Part shown: positions 5,957 through 12,636 of the stretch, one piece after another
How the letters are laid out: every line of letters begins with the position of its first letter
Position numbering within the stretch: the stretch's first letter is position 1
NCBI GenBank assembly: GCA_964356495.1
Contig: CAYHHR010000012.1
Span: 1 to 23,601, forward strand
DNA: 23,601 bases
Reading direction: 5' to 3'
Origin: JAKANM01 sp964356495
Lineage (GTDB): Bacteria > Patescibacteriota > Patescibacteriia > Magasanikbacterales > GWA2-37-8
The notes under the pieces: generated by a model
What the model saw: only the letters and a program-made list of their open reading frames with translations
What the model was told of the DNA's origin: nothing
Database searches by the model: none
Translations under genes and position numbers: made by a program

Positions 5957-7204
5957 CTATCTCAAAGTCGGGTAGAGCGGGAATTTTTTTGTCAGTCCCT
6001 TTACCCGATTTTTTATTTCCGCGAGTTTGGCGTCATCTTTGAAATTTAGAATTGCTTCTTCGATCCAGGCCGCCACCTGTTTCATTTCGGTTTCTTTCAT
6101 CCCGCGCGTGGTCAGAGCCGGTGTGCCGAGGCGGATGCCGGACGGGTCCATAGGTGAACGCTGGTCATCGGGGATCATATTTTTGTTTACCGTGATGCCG
6201 GCTTTGTCGAGAGCAATTTGCGCTTCTTTGCCGGAGAGTCCCTTTGGCGTGACATCGATAAGTAGCAGATGATTGTCAGTGCCGCCAAAGCAAATTCTGT
6301 AGCCAAATTTTTTAAATTCTGTTTCCAAAACTTTGGCATTCTTTTTTATTTGCTTCGCGTATTCTCTAAACTCCGGTTCAAGCGCTTCTTTGAATGCAAC
6401 CGCCTTGGCCGCGATATTATTTTCATGCGGGCCGCCTTGCATGCCAGGGAAGACCGCCTTGTCGATTTGTTTAGCAAATTTTTCCTTGCACATGATCATT
6501 CCGCCGCGCGGGCCGCGCAAAGTTTTGTGAGTGGTGGTGGTAACGATATCGAAAATTGGCACGGGGTTATTCATCTCGCCGCCAGCGATGAGGCCGGCGA
6601 TGTGAGCGATGTCGGCCATAGTGAAGGCGCCGACTTCGTCAGCGATCTTTTTAATTTTCTCGTATTCAATTTCGCGCGAATAGGCGGAGTAACCGACGAG
6701 AATCAATTTTGGCTTGTGTTCCAGTGCCATGGCGCGCAGGTTGTCGAGGTCGATTTTTCCTTCAGAATTAGTTTTGTAGCGGATAAAATTGTAAATTCCG
6801 GCCGAAAAGGTAACCGGATGACCGTGAGTCAGGTGGCCGCCGTGGGACAGGTCCATGCCGAGGATTGTGTCGCCCGGCTTCAAGAGCGCGGAATAGGCGA
6901 TTAGGTTGGCCGGCGCGCCTGAGAGCGGCTGGACGTTGACATGTTCGGCATTGAAAAGTTTTTTGGCGCGCTCGATGGCCAGTTGTTCTACTTCGTCGAT
7001 AAATTCACAGCCGCCGTAGTAGCGCTTGCCAGGGTAACCCTCGGCATATTTGTTAGTTAGGACTGAGCCGAGCGCTTCGAGTACGGCCGGACTCACAAAA
7101 TTCTCCGACGGGATCATTTCGAGTCCTTCTTCCTCGCGCTGCTGTTCTTTTTTGATTGAACTATAAATGGATGGATCGTAGTCTTTTAGGGTTTCTTTGT
7201 GCAT
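5957..7204 (-). CDS. glyA: Serine hydroxymethyltransferase
   Basis: This PLP enzyme interconverts serine and glycine with tetrahydrofolate, feeding one-carbon units to nucleotide synthesis. The 415 residues are full length. Landmarks are EGLEMIPSENFVSPAVLEALGS (folate/PLP site, near 27-47), YAEGYPGKRYYGG (53-65), SGAPAN (95-100), MDLSHGGHLTHG (117-128) and the Schiff-base lysine in TTTTHKTLRGPRGG (Lys227). The C-terminus (GIRLGTPALTTRG) is intact. Translation starts at ATG 7204. The R1 repeat just upstream leaves little room for a leader, and no clear ribosome site was seen. Confidence 0.98.
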   Translation of the reverse strand: MHKETLKDYDPSIYSSIKKEQQREEEGLEMIPSENFVSPAVLEALGSVLTNKYAEGYPGKRYYGGCEFIDEVEQLAIERAKKLFNAEHVNVQPLSGAPANLIAYSALLKPGDTILGMDLSHGGHLTHGHPVTFSAGIYNFIRYKTNSEGKIDLDNLRAMALEHKPKLILVGYSAYSREIEYEKIKKIADEVGAFTMADIAHIAGLIAGGEMNNPVPIFDIVTTTTHKTLRGPRGGMIMCKEKFAKQIDKAVFPGMQGGPHENNIAAKAVAFKEALEPEFREYAKQIKKNAKVLETEFKKFGYRICFGGTDNHLLLIDVTPKGLSGKEAQIALDKAGITVNKNMIPDDQRSPMDPSGIRLGTPALTTRGMKETEMKQVAAWIEEAILNFKDDAKLAEIKNRVKGLTKKFPLYPTLR

Positions 7205-7211
7205 ATTTAGT

Positions 7212-7270
7212 AAAATTACGCAGATGCGCCTTTAGGCGCCGCGGATTACGCGGATGACTGCGCAGATGAT
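7212..7270. repeat. R1 palindromic repeat upstream of glyA and over the 3' end of the GxxExxY gene
   Basis: ACGCAGATGCGCC-TTTA-GGCGCCGCGGATTACGCGGATGACTGCGCAGATGAT. Its right half encodes the last residues (SAQSSA) and stop codon of the GxxExxY gene. Confidence 0.85.
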
Positions 7271-7674
7271 TTAGAATTGATGATTCGTTTAATTTGGAGA
7301 GGTCTGATTCTAAAATTTACAACATATGCGAGCGGTAATTTGAGTGTTTCAAGATAGCGTAAGGTTTGTTTGAAGTGATCGCTTGTTAAATAATCTGTTG
7401 TTTTTAGTTCCAATAATATTTGGTTTTCAATTATTATGTCGGCTCTGAATTTACCCAATTCAATTTCATTATATTTTAAGGAAAAAGGTACTTCTGTTTT
7501 ATATTTTATTTTTTGTTGGCCTAAAATTGAGCAAAGCGCTTTTGAGTAATGTTTTTCCTGGAATTTTGTTCCTAAATCATTTTGTACTTTAAATAGTATG
7601 CCTCTGATTATGTAGCCTAGATCATTTAATTTTGTATCTGCGTTATCCGCGGGCATAGCCATCTGCGTTATCAA
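7246..7674 (-). CDS. GxxExxY-family protein with PD-(D/E)XK nuclease-like core
   Basis: The 142 residues include LGYIIRGILFKVQNDLGTKFQEKHYSKAL, matching the conserved N-terminal block of GxxExxY proteins (LG.G..E..Y..AL) with the middle Gly replaced by Lys. The C-terminal half reads GKFRADIIIENQILLELKTTDYL...LRYLETLKLPLAYVVNF, which carries the D..(E/Q).K pattern of PD-(D/E)XK nuclease folds (Asp in RAD, Glu and Lys in LELK). Both termini are repeat-encoded: MITQMAMPADNAD from one R1 copy and SAQSSA from another. The natural start may therefore lie further in. It overlaps the HAD gene by 32 nt. Biological role unknown. Confidence 0.8.
   Translation of the reverse strand: MITQMAMPADNADTKLNDLGYIIRGILFKVQNDLGTKFQEKHYSKALCSILGQQKIKYKTEVPFSLKYNEIELGKFRADIIIENQILLELKTTDYLTSDHFKQTLRYLETLKLPLAYVVNFRIRPLQIKRIINSKSSAQSSA
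7630..7672. repeat. R1 repeat at the GxxExxY start and HAD gene end
   Basis: GTATCTGCGTTATCCGCGGGCATAGCCATCTGCGTTATC is an R1 copy in roughly inverted orientation relative to 7212-7270. It encodes the first residues of the GxxExxY protein and, in another frame, the tail ADGYARG of the HAD protein. Confidence 0.75.
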
Positions 7675-8539
7675 TGACCTTTGTTAAGACCTCGTTAATA
7701 TAATCAAACGGCCCGTCATCTTGAATTACCACATCATAATGTTTTTCAAATACGGGAAGTAATTCGCCAGCCTTATCCTCATTCAAAAATCCGATCTTCA
7801 GTAAATTATCAAACTCAAATCCGTCGGACATGCCGACGTCGCCGATATTGTCGCCGAGCAAGATGACATTTTTTCTGTCTTTCACGACTTCGTAGGCCGG
7901 AAAGTTTTGGATCAAGGTTTCGTCTTTGTTCACTCCGGTAACGATCGGTTCTCTGATACCGACTGCCCTGCCATTTTCATCCCAAATAAAAGCGTTGCTG
8001 ATGATATGCACGTTGTCGAGGAGGCGGTTTTCTTGCCTCAGACGAATGGCTACTGATTCCTCGCCAAGACCGCTCGCCGACATTATTACTAGGGGAATGT
8101 TTTGTTCATTCAGAGTGTCGATAAATTTAAACGCGCCCGGCCGAAATTGGACGACGCCGGAAGCCATCGCTTTTTCAAGATCTTTTTTTGAGAGACCGCT
8201 TTTCTGCATCAAATCAAAATGCGCGCGCCACCATTCGTCCATTATTTTTTTCTTCTTATCTATTGGAACCGCTGGATCTCTTTCAATTTTGCCATAATGA
8301 GCGTAGAGCGCCTTGGCTTTGGCAGGGTAATCCGGAGTCAGGTAGCCGTGATCGCGCAGAATGGCGGTCATTGAAGGGGTGGGGACGCCATCGACGAACG
8401 CCAGCGTCAGGGTTCGATCAAAATCAGCCAAAATATGGAGCTTAGACGCTCCGCCTTTTATCATCCGTTTGACGATTTGGTCGATTTTCTCAGAATCAAC
8501 GGTGTGAATTCGTGAGGGAGTGGTAGTTGCGATGCTCAT
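7643..8539 (-). CDS. HAD-family 5'-nucleotidase (cytosolic 5'-nucleotidase III / UMPH-1-like)
   Basis: The 298 residues show all HAD motifs: motif I ILADFDRTLT (Asp39 nucleophile, Asp41 acid/base), motif II LVIMSASG (152-157), motif III lysine in VNKDE (Lys205) and motif IV LLGDNIGD (228-234). The long cap (about 50-150, with PDYPAKAKALYAHYGKIERDP and WWRAHFDLM) and the order of motifs resemble eukaryotic pyrimidine 5'-nucleotidase NT5C3, which dephosphorylates UMP/CMP. The last eight or so residues come from an R1 repeat. The promoter's -10 box ends 8 nt before ATG 8539, so the transcript is probably leaderless. Substrate is inferred from family resemblance only. Confidence 0.85.
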   Translation of the reverse strand: MSIATTTPSRIHTVDSEKIDQIVKRMIKGGASKLHILADFDRTLTLAFVDGVPTPSMTAILRDHGYLTPDYPAKAKALYAHYGKIERDPAVPIDKKKKIMDEWWRAHFDLMQKSGLSKKDLEKAMASGVVQFRPGAFKFIDTLNEQNIPLVIMSASGLGEESVAIRLRQENRLLDNVHIISNAFIWDENGRAVGIREPIVTGVNKDETLIQNFPAYEVVKDRKNVILLGDNIGDVGMSDGFEFDNLLKIGFLNEDKAGELLPVFEKHYDVVIQDDGPFDYINEVLTKVIDNADGYARG

Positions 8540-8547
8540 ATGCTGGC

Positions 8548-8575
8548 ATTATACTCCTTTAAGAATTTTTTACAA
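8548..8575 (-). promoter_or_regulatory. Promoter of the HAD gene (TTGTAA-16-TATAAT), leaderless layout
   Basis: On the complement, TTGTAA (8570-8575), a 16-nt spacer and TATAAT (8548-8553) predict a start near 8541, two bases from the ATG at 8539. The -35 overlaps the T-tract of the upstream gene's terminator. Confidence 0.75.
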
Positions 8576-8597
8576 AAAAACTACCTAGTTAAGGTAG
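8574..8597 (-). terminator. Terminator of the coiled-coil gene
   Basis: On the complement, CTACCT-TAACT-AGGTAG followed by seven T. It lies 25 nt after the stop of the gene ending at 8622 and immediately before the HAD promoter. Confidence 0.85.
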
Positions 8598-8621
8598 GTT
8601 TTAGAGAAAATTACAATATTT

Positions 8622-9002
8622 TCAACTTCCCATCACCAAACCATGAAGAAAAGCCAATTCCTCCGGTGATCCGATGTGATGCTTTTTAAACAATTCAACC
8701 ACTTTTTCTTTGAACTGGGAATCCTTTTGTTGTTTTTTTTCCAAACGTTTAAATATATCAGACGTGTAGTCGGACAGTTTTTCGTCAATGTATACTTTTA
8801 AATTGTATTCAAACTTTGAAACTTTGTTGTCTAAATTCTTTAACCCATTTTCCAAATTATTTATTTTCTCATCTCGACTTTTGAATTTTTCATCCATAAT
8901 GTCCGAGATCTTCGGTATCAGAAAATCATCCGTATATTCCAATAGCACGCCCAGCGTTACCGGCTTATCTAATTCTGATTTTCTATAACTTTTTTTCTTC
9001 AT
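8622..9002 (-). CDS. Small coiled-coil protein of unknown function
   Basis: The 126-residue, Lys/Glu-rich protein starts MKKKSYRKSELDKPVTLGVLLEYTDDFLIPKI. A long helical coiled coil follows (about 36-105, heptads such as KINNLENGLKNLDNKVSKFEYNLK), with a short end EELAFLHGLVMG. No enzymatic motif was seen. An in-frame TTG seven codons upstream would extend it, but that codon lies between the -35 and -10 boxes. The ATG at 9002 coincides with the predicted transcription start, so this is a leaderless gene. The layout is known from small structural proteins of these bacteria; function unknown. Confidence 0.8.
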   Translation of the reverse strand: MKKKSYRKSELDKPVTLGVLLEYTDDFLIPKISDIMDEKFKSRDEKINNLENGLKNLDNKVSKFEYNLKVYIDEKLSDYTSDIFKRLEKKQQKDSQFKEKVVELFKKHHIGSPEELAFLHGLVMGS

Positions 9003-9008
9003 ACTATT

Positions 9009-9037
9009 ATTATACGAAAACAAAAAGATTGTGTCAA
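9009..9037 (-). promoter_or_regulatory. Perfect consensus promoter, fully leaderless (TTGACA-17-TATAAT)
   Basis: On the complement, TTGACA (9032-9037), a 17-nt spacer and TATAAT (9009-9014) are followed by six bases and then ATG 9002. A start 7 nt downstream of the -10 falls on the A of the start codon. Confidence 0.88.
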
Positions 9038-9042
9038 CAATT

Positions 9043-10722
9043 TCACTTATCCATTTTTTTCACCATATACGTACGCTGTAATCGGTATCCCAGCCCTCGA
9101 TAATAATCGCGCACTCCAACACCTGAAATAACGCTCAGCTCCTCGCAGTTATTTTTCTTCGCAATTTTTTCCGCTTCTTTCAAGAGTTTTTTGCCGAGAC
9201 CTTGATGCTGGCTCGACGCTTTGTCGTATTTCCCGATGCTGATCAGTTGACCGTAGGTGTGGAGCTCGCGAACGAAGGCGGAGTAAGCGAGACCTCTCCC
9301 TGCCCTCTCCTCTGTGGAGGCGAGGGTCGCGTCCCTCTCTCCTTCACAAAGGAGAGAGTTGGAGAGAGGTCTGTCACATATTCTCAATCGGCAAAACGCG
9401 AACACCACTTGCCGTTTTTTGTCTTCGAAACTCAGGAAATATTCCGTGCCGCGGCTCGCTTCGTATTTTTCGATAAAGAGAACAGGGGAGAGGTCTTTAA
9501 TATTTTTTATATTCACGTGGCCGGCTTCGCGGCAACGGAGACAGCGGCAAAAAGTTCCTTCCGCTTTCATTTCACTCTGGATTACTTGGCGGAGGTTGGT
9601 GATTTTGTTGCCAGTTTCGATCAGCTGACCGGGGATATCGCGGATGAGGCGCGATATTCTGGCGTAGCGAGGAACTAGACTTTTGAATTTCTTCAAAATC
9701 GCGACTAGCTCCTCGACCGGATAGGTATGGAATTTCCCTGCCTGAAACCACTGATAAAGTTCCGAGCCTTTGACTACTGAGCAGGGATAAATTTTAATCA
9801 TGTCCGGACGGAACGCCGGGTTTTCAAATATTTCATTCAGCATTGCTAGATCTTTTTCCGGCGTGGCGCCGGGGAGTTGAGGCATCAGATGGAAGTCGAC
9901 TTTGAAACCGAAATTTTTCGCGAGTTCCATGGCGGATTTAACTTGTTCAACCGTATGACCGCGTTTCACCAGCGCTAAAATTTTTTCGTCAGTATGTTGG
10001 ACGCCGAGCTCGATCCTGGTACAGCCCTGCTCGCGCATTTGCCAAAGTGTTTTTTCGTTGATGGAGTCCGGCCTCGTCTCGAGCGTGATGCCGATGATGC
10101 GATGCACGGATTTTTCGTTGAGTTTTTGTTGTCGGATGAGCTCTTTTTTTAACATAGCCAACCCACCCCTACCCCGCCCAAGCGGGGATTTGCCATTGGC
10201 GGCGCGGAATGATTCCAAAATAAACCAATATTGATATTGAAGTGGGTAGGCGTTCCAGGTGCCGCCCTTCACAATCAGCTCGACTTTGTCCGTTGGGTGG
10301 CCGTTATTTTCAAGCGCTTCAAGGCGTTTTACCATCTGTTTGTAGGGGTCGAATTTCAGAGCTAGAGCGCGCGCGGCGGCTGGTTCCTCGGAAAGGTAAC
10401 TCTTCGGCATCCGGACATCGAGCGGGCAGTAAACGCAAGCACCAGGGCAAGGATAGGGCTTCACGAGCGAAGTAATGATGGTAACGCCCGAAAGTGTTCG
10501 GACGGAGCGCCTGGTGAGGATTTTTTCGAGTTTTGGATTTTTTTTGATGCTTTTCGCTCTCTGCAATTTGTGGTATGCTGTGAGCAGGGCAGTTTTACTC
10601 GGCAGGGCGGTCGCGCCCTTATTCTTGCCGATGAAATTTCGTTTGAGCGCGTTAAATTCAGCCTCGTTTTCGGGGAGGTTTCGGACGGCGGAGAGAATAA
10701 TTTTTTCGTCAATGGAAATCAT
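9043..10722 (-). CDS. elp3: Elp3-type tRNA uridine(34) carboxymethyl-forming enzyme (radical SAM + GNAT)
   Basis: Elp3 adds a carboxymethyl group to wobble uridine (cm5U34) using acetyl-CoA and a radical-SAM centre. The 559 residues contain the cluster-binding motif PCPGACVYCP (Cys92, 96, 99), radical-SAM blocks ITLETRPDS and RIELGVQHTDEKILALVKRGH, a Cys-rich GTFCRCLRCREAGH motif (zinc site, near 389-402), and a GNAT domain with the acetyl-CoA loop QHQGLGKKLL (505-514) and YYRGLGY. The CX3CX2C spacing is shorter than in eukaryotic Elp3. Two segments (about 176-189 and 451-477) are repeat-derived insertions. ATG 10722 is chosen over an upstream ATG (10782) because the extra 20 residues would be antisense to the conserved start of the divergent methyltransferase and overlap the promoter. 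Confidence 0.93.
   Translation of the reverse strand: MISIDEKIILSAVRNLPENEAEFNALKRNFIGKNKGATALPSKTALLTAYHKLQRAKSIKKNPKLEKILTRRSVRTLSGVTIITSLVKPYPCPGACVYCPLDVRMPKSYLSEEPAAARALALKFDPYKQMVKRLEALENNGHPTDKVELIVKGGTWNAYPLQYQYWFILESFRAANGKSPLGRGRGGLAMLKKELIRQQKLNEKSVHRIIGITLETRPDSINEKTLWQMREQGCTRIELGVQHTDEKILALVKRGHTVEQVKSAMELAKNFGFKVDFHLMPQLPGATPEKDLAMLNEIFENPAFRPDMIKIYPCSVVKGSELYQWFQAGKFHTYPVEELVAILKKFKSLVPRYARISRLIRDIPGQLIETGNKITNLRQVIQSEMKAEGTFCRCLRCREAGHVNIKNIKDLSPVLFIEKYEASRGTEYFLSFEDKKRQVVFAFCRLRICDRPLSNSLLCEGERDATLASTEERAGRGLAYSAFVRELHTYGQLISIGKYDKASSQHQGLGKKLLKEAEKIAKKNNCEELSVISGVGVRDYYRGLGYRLQRTYMVKKMDK
9291..9371. repeat. 81-bp palindromic element in frame within elp3 (GNAT region)
   Basis: Ends GACCTCTCCC and GGAGAGAGGTC are inverted repeats, with inner CTCTCC..GGAGAG arms. 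The length is exactly 27 codons. It supplies residues about 451-477, a segment without counterpart in usual Elp3, between the strand FAFCRLRI and the conserved VRELHTYG. Confidence 0.72.
10157..10190. repeat. 34-nt element within elp3, identical to one inside the DMT transporter gene
   Basis: A CCACCCCTACCCCGCCCAAG core with a GCGGGGATT end lies in the radical-SAM half of elp3 (residues about 177-188, GKSPLGRGRGG). The same 34 nt recur at 14579-14612 inside an unrelated gene, read in the opposite orientation relative to coding. Confidence 0.85.
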
Positions 10723-10728
10723 GTGAGT

Positions 10729-11430
10729 ATGTTCGACATTATACAGAAGACCCGCGATGATTACAATAAAATCGCCAAGCATTTTTCCGGCACCAGGTAC
10801 GACACTTGGCCGGAGCTAGAGCAGTTTAAACCATATATAGAGGACGGTCAACGGATATTGGATTGGGGATGCGGCAATGGCCGTTTGCTTCTGCTTATGA
10901 AAGATAAGCAAGTCGAATATTTTGGAGTGGACCAGGCAGCGTCGCTGTTGAATATCGCGAAGAAAAAATACGCGGAGGAAGTTAAAAGCGGCAAAGCGAA
11001 ATTTTTCAGCACCGCGTTCAAAGAAAAGAAATTCGATGATAATTTTTTTGATCTGGCATTTATGATCGCGTCGTTTTTTCACCTGCCGGATAAAAAAGGC
11101 CGGTTGAAACTTCTGAAAAAAACCTATGCGGAATTGAAGCCGGGCGGCGAGCTTCTGATGACAGTTTGGAATTTGGGAAGCGACTGGGCGAAAAAGAAAA
11201 TGAAAAAGGAGTGGAAAATACTTGGCAAAAATGATTTTCTGATCCCATGGAAAAATGCCGACGGCAAAGTTGAGGCAGAGCGTTATTACCACCATTTTAC
11301 CAAAGCTGAGCTGAAGGAACTGTTGGAAGAAGCCGGATTCAAAATTGAGATCATGAATTATTACGACAAAAATAATTGGTCCGACAGCAAAGGCGGCAGA
11401 AATTTAGTCGTGGTGGCGACGAAGCGGTAA
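10729..11430 (+). CDS. Trm9/ALKBH8-like tRNA wobble-uridine methyltransferase
   Basis: This 233-residue class I SAM methyltransferase has SAM motif I ILDWGCGNGRLL (43-54), the acidic residue in YFGVDQA (Asp68) and motif IV/post-I FDLAFMIASFFHLPD. Family-specific marks match yeast Trm9 and human ALKBH8: DYNKIAKHFSGTRYDTWP (11-28), FLIPW (170-174) and RYYHHFTKAEL (185-195), then NLVVVATKR at the end. In eukaryotes these enzymes methylate cm5U34, made by Elp3, to mcm5U34. Here the gene is divergent from elp3, with start codons 6 bp apart. The start ATG 10729 is chosen for its match to the family; a GTG two codons upstream is possible. A general methyltransferase role cannot be excluded. Confidence 0.85.
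   Translation: MFDIIQKTRDDYNKIAKHFSGTRYDTWPELEQFKPYIEDGQRILDWGCGNGRLLLLMKDKQVEYFGVDQAASLLNIAKKKYAEEVKSGKAKFFSTAFKEKKFDDNFFDLAFMIASFFHLPDKKGRLKLLKKTYAELKPGGELLMTVWNLGSDWAKKKMKKEWKILGKNDFLIPWKNADGKVEAERYYHHFTKAELKELLEEAGFKIEIMNYYDKNNWSDSKGGRNLVVVATKR
10738..10766 (-). promoter_or_regulatory. elp3 promoter inside the methyltransferase coding region (TTGTAA-17-TATAAT)
   Basis: On the complement, TTGTAA (10761-10766), a 17-nt spacer and TATAAT (10738-10743) lie in codons 4-13 of the divergent methyltransferase gene. The predicted start is near 10731, leaving about 9 nt before the elp3 ATG. Confidence 0.75.
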
Positions 11431-11432
11431 AC

Positions 11433-11516
11433 TGTCATTCTGAACGAAGTGAAGAATCTCTGGCACATTGTTCGACGTTGGTGAGCCAGAGATCCTTCGT
11501 TTCACTCAGGATGACA
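11433..11516. repeat. Inverted repeat of the TCATTCTGAACGAAGTGAAG type (family R5)
   Basis: Two 32-nt arms (11433-11464 and 11485-11516) beginning TGTCATTCTGAACGAAG and ending CTCAGGATGACA, with a 20-nt loop. Read as protein it gives the well-known artefact CHSERSEESL. It fills the gap between the methyltransferase and glycosyltransferase genes. Confidence 0.88.
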
Positions 11517-11525
11517 ATAATACAT

Positions 11526-12479
11526 ATGAGAATACTCCAAATCGATAAATATTTTTACGATCACGGCGGATCCAGCCGGGTTTTTCTTGATACGATCGAA
11601 GGGTTCCGGGCGCGGGGAGAGGAAGTGGCGGAGTTCGCCATGCAGGATCCGAGAAATAAATCGTCGGTTTTCGCTCGATATTTTACCCCGGCCGCGCCAG
11701 AACTTGAGAGTGATTTGTCAAAAGTTGATTTATTCAAGGCGTTTAAACATCGCTTTTTTTCCGGAGAAGTAGATCGACGCCTGAGCGCCCTTGTCGCCGA
11801 TTTTCGGCCGGACCTCGCCCATATTCACAATGCGTACGGTCAAGCGTCGGCTAGCGTATTTCTAACCTTGAATCAACTTCGTGTGCCGATCGTGTTGACG
11901 CTTCACGATCCGTTTCCGCTTTGTCCGAATCCGGTTGAAAAGCTTGAAGAATATTATTATGGATTGCGGATTTGGAAACATATCAGGTTATTTATTTGTC
12001 CCAGCGAATTCATGGCGAAGAAAATGGTTGAAGCCGGATTTCCAAAAGAAAAAATGCGCGTGATCAGGAATCCGTTTCCCTTGCCGGCGCATTGTCCGCC
12101 GCCTGGAACCGAAGTGGTTTATTTAGAAAAATCGCATGATAAAAAAGATTTAAATAAGGCGAAGGTGGTGGTCGTGCCGGCGAATTGTCATGAAAATTGC
12201 TCGTTTGACATTCTTGAAGCGCAAAGTCAGGGGCGAATCGTGGTTGCGCCTCGCGGCGGCGGCCATTTAGAGTTTATCATTGACGGGGAGAGTGGATTTC
12301 TTTACCGTGCGGATGAACCGGAGAGTTTGGCGGCGACAGTTCAGAAAGCATTATCGTTGACGGACGAAAAGGCTAGTAAAATAATCGAAAGGAGCCGGCA
12401 GTTGGTCCTCCGAGATCATAATCTTGATCAGTACTTTAGGTTGCTGAGGGAAGTTTACGAGGAAGCGCTGAGGCATTAG
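11526..12479 (+). CDS. Shortened GT4-family glycosyltransferase
   Basis: The 317-residue protein begins MRILQIDKYFYDHGGSSRVFLD, the usual glycosyltransferase-4 acceptor-side start. It continues with PDLAHIHNAYGQASASVFLTL, VLTLHDPFPLCPNP and the domain hinge FICPSEFMAKKM. The C-terminal lobe keeps VVPANCHENCSFDILEAQSQGRIVVAPRGGGHLEFI with the E-x7-E pair (Glu223, Glu231). The GRLSxEKG segment and several strands expected after VIRNPFPLP are absent, so the protein is about 60-80 residues short. It may be inactive or a miniature form. The true start is ATG 11526; the upstream 50 in-frame codons are an R5 repeat. It presumably acts on surface polysaccharide. Confidence 0.8.
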   Translation: MRILQIDKYFYDHGGSSRVFLDTIEGFRARGEEVAEFAMQDPRNKSSVFARYFTPAAPELESDLSKVDLFKAFKHRFFSGEVDRRLSALVADFRPDLAHIHNAYGQASASVFLTLNQLRVPIVLTLHDPFPLCPNPVEKLEEYYYGLRIWKHIRLFICPSEFMAKKMVEAGFPKEKMRVIRNPFPLPAHCPPPGTEVVYLEKSHDKKDLNKAKVVVVPANCHENCSFDILEAQSQGRIVVAPRGGGHLEFIIDGESGFLYRADEPESLAATVQKALSLTDEKASKIIERSRQLVLRDHNLDQYFRLLREVYEEALRH

Positions 12480-12506
12480 TTATGTGACTTCAGTATTGCG
12501 GAGGGG

Positions 12507-12535
12507 TTGACAAACTCCTTCTTTTTTGTTATAAT
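12507..12535 (+). promoter_or_regulatory. Perfect consensus promoter (TTGACA-17-TATAAT)
   Basis: TTGACA (12507-12512), a 17-nt spacer and TATAAT (12530-12535). It drives the small-gene unit at 12637-13073. The T-rich spacer ending in TTTTTTGT resembles the promoter at 4268. Confidence 0.88.
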
Positions 12536-12558
12536 TCGACATTCTAAATAGGGTGATT

Positions 12559-12600
12559 GAGAGGGGAAATTTTGGTAGATCTACCTGATTTTTCCCTCTC
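12559..12600 (+). promoter_or_regulatory. Structured 5' leader with nested hairpin
   Basis: GAGAGGG (12559-12565) pairs with CCCTCTC (12594-12600), enclosing the palindrome GGTAGATCTACC. It lies in the transcript between the promoter and GTG 12637. There is no T-tract, so it is not a simple terminator. Confidence 0.5.
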
Positions 12601-12636
12601 TGACACCATCGCCAGGAGCAAACGAAAGGGAAAAAC

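Noticed and set aside
7205..7245. Glycine or other riboswitch ahead of glyA
   Set aside because: The space is taken by the R1 repeat, and no riboswitch consensus core was found.
9003..9023. Upstream TTG start of the coiled-coil gene
   Set aside because: It lies upstream of the perfect -10 box, so it would not be in the transcript.
10723..10782. Upstream ATG 10782 as the elp3 start
   Set aside because: The extra 20 residues are antisense to the conserved first codons of the divergent methyltransferase and overlap the elp3 promoter.
11376..11525. 50-codon upstream extension of the glycosyltransferase
   Set aside because: It overlaps the end of the methyltransferase in another frame and translates the R5 inverted repeat (CHSERSEESL artefact). 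ATG 11526 gives the normal family start.
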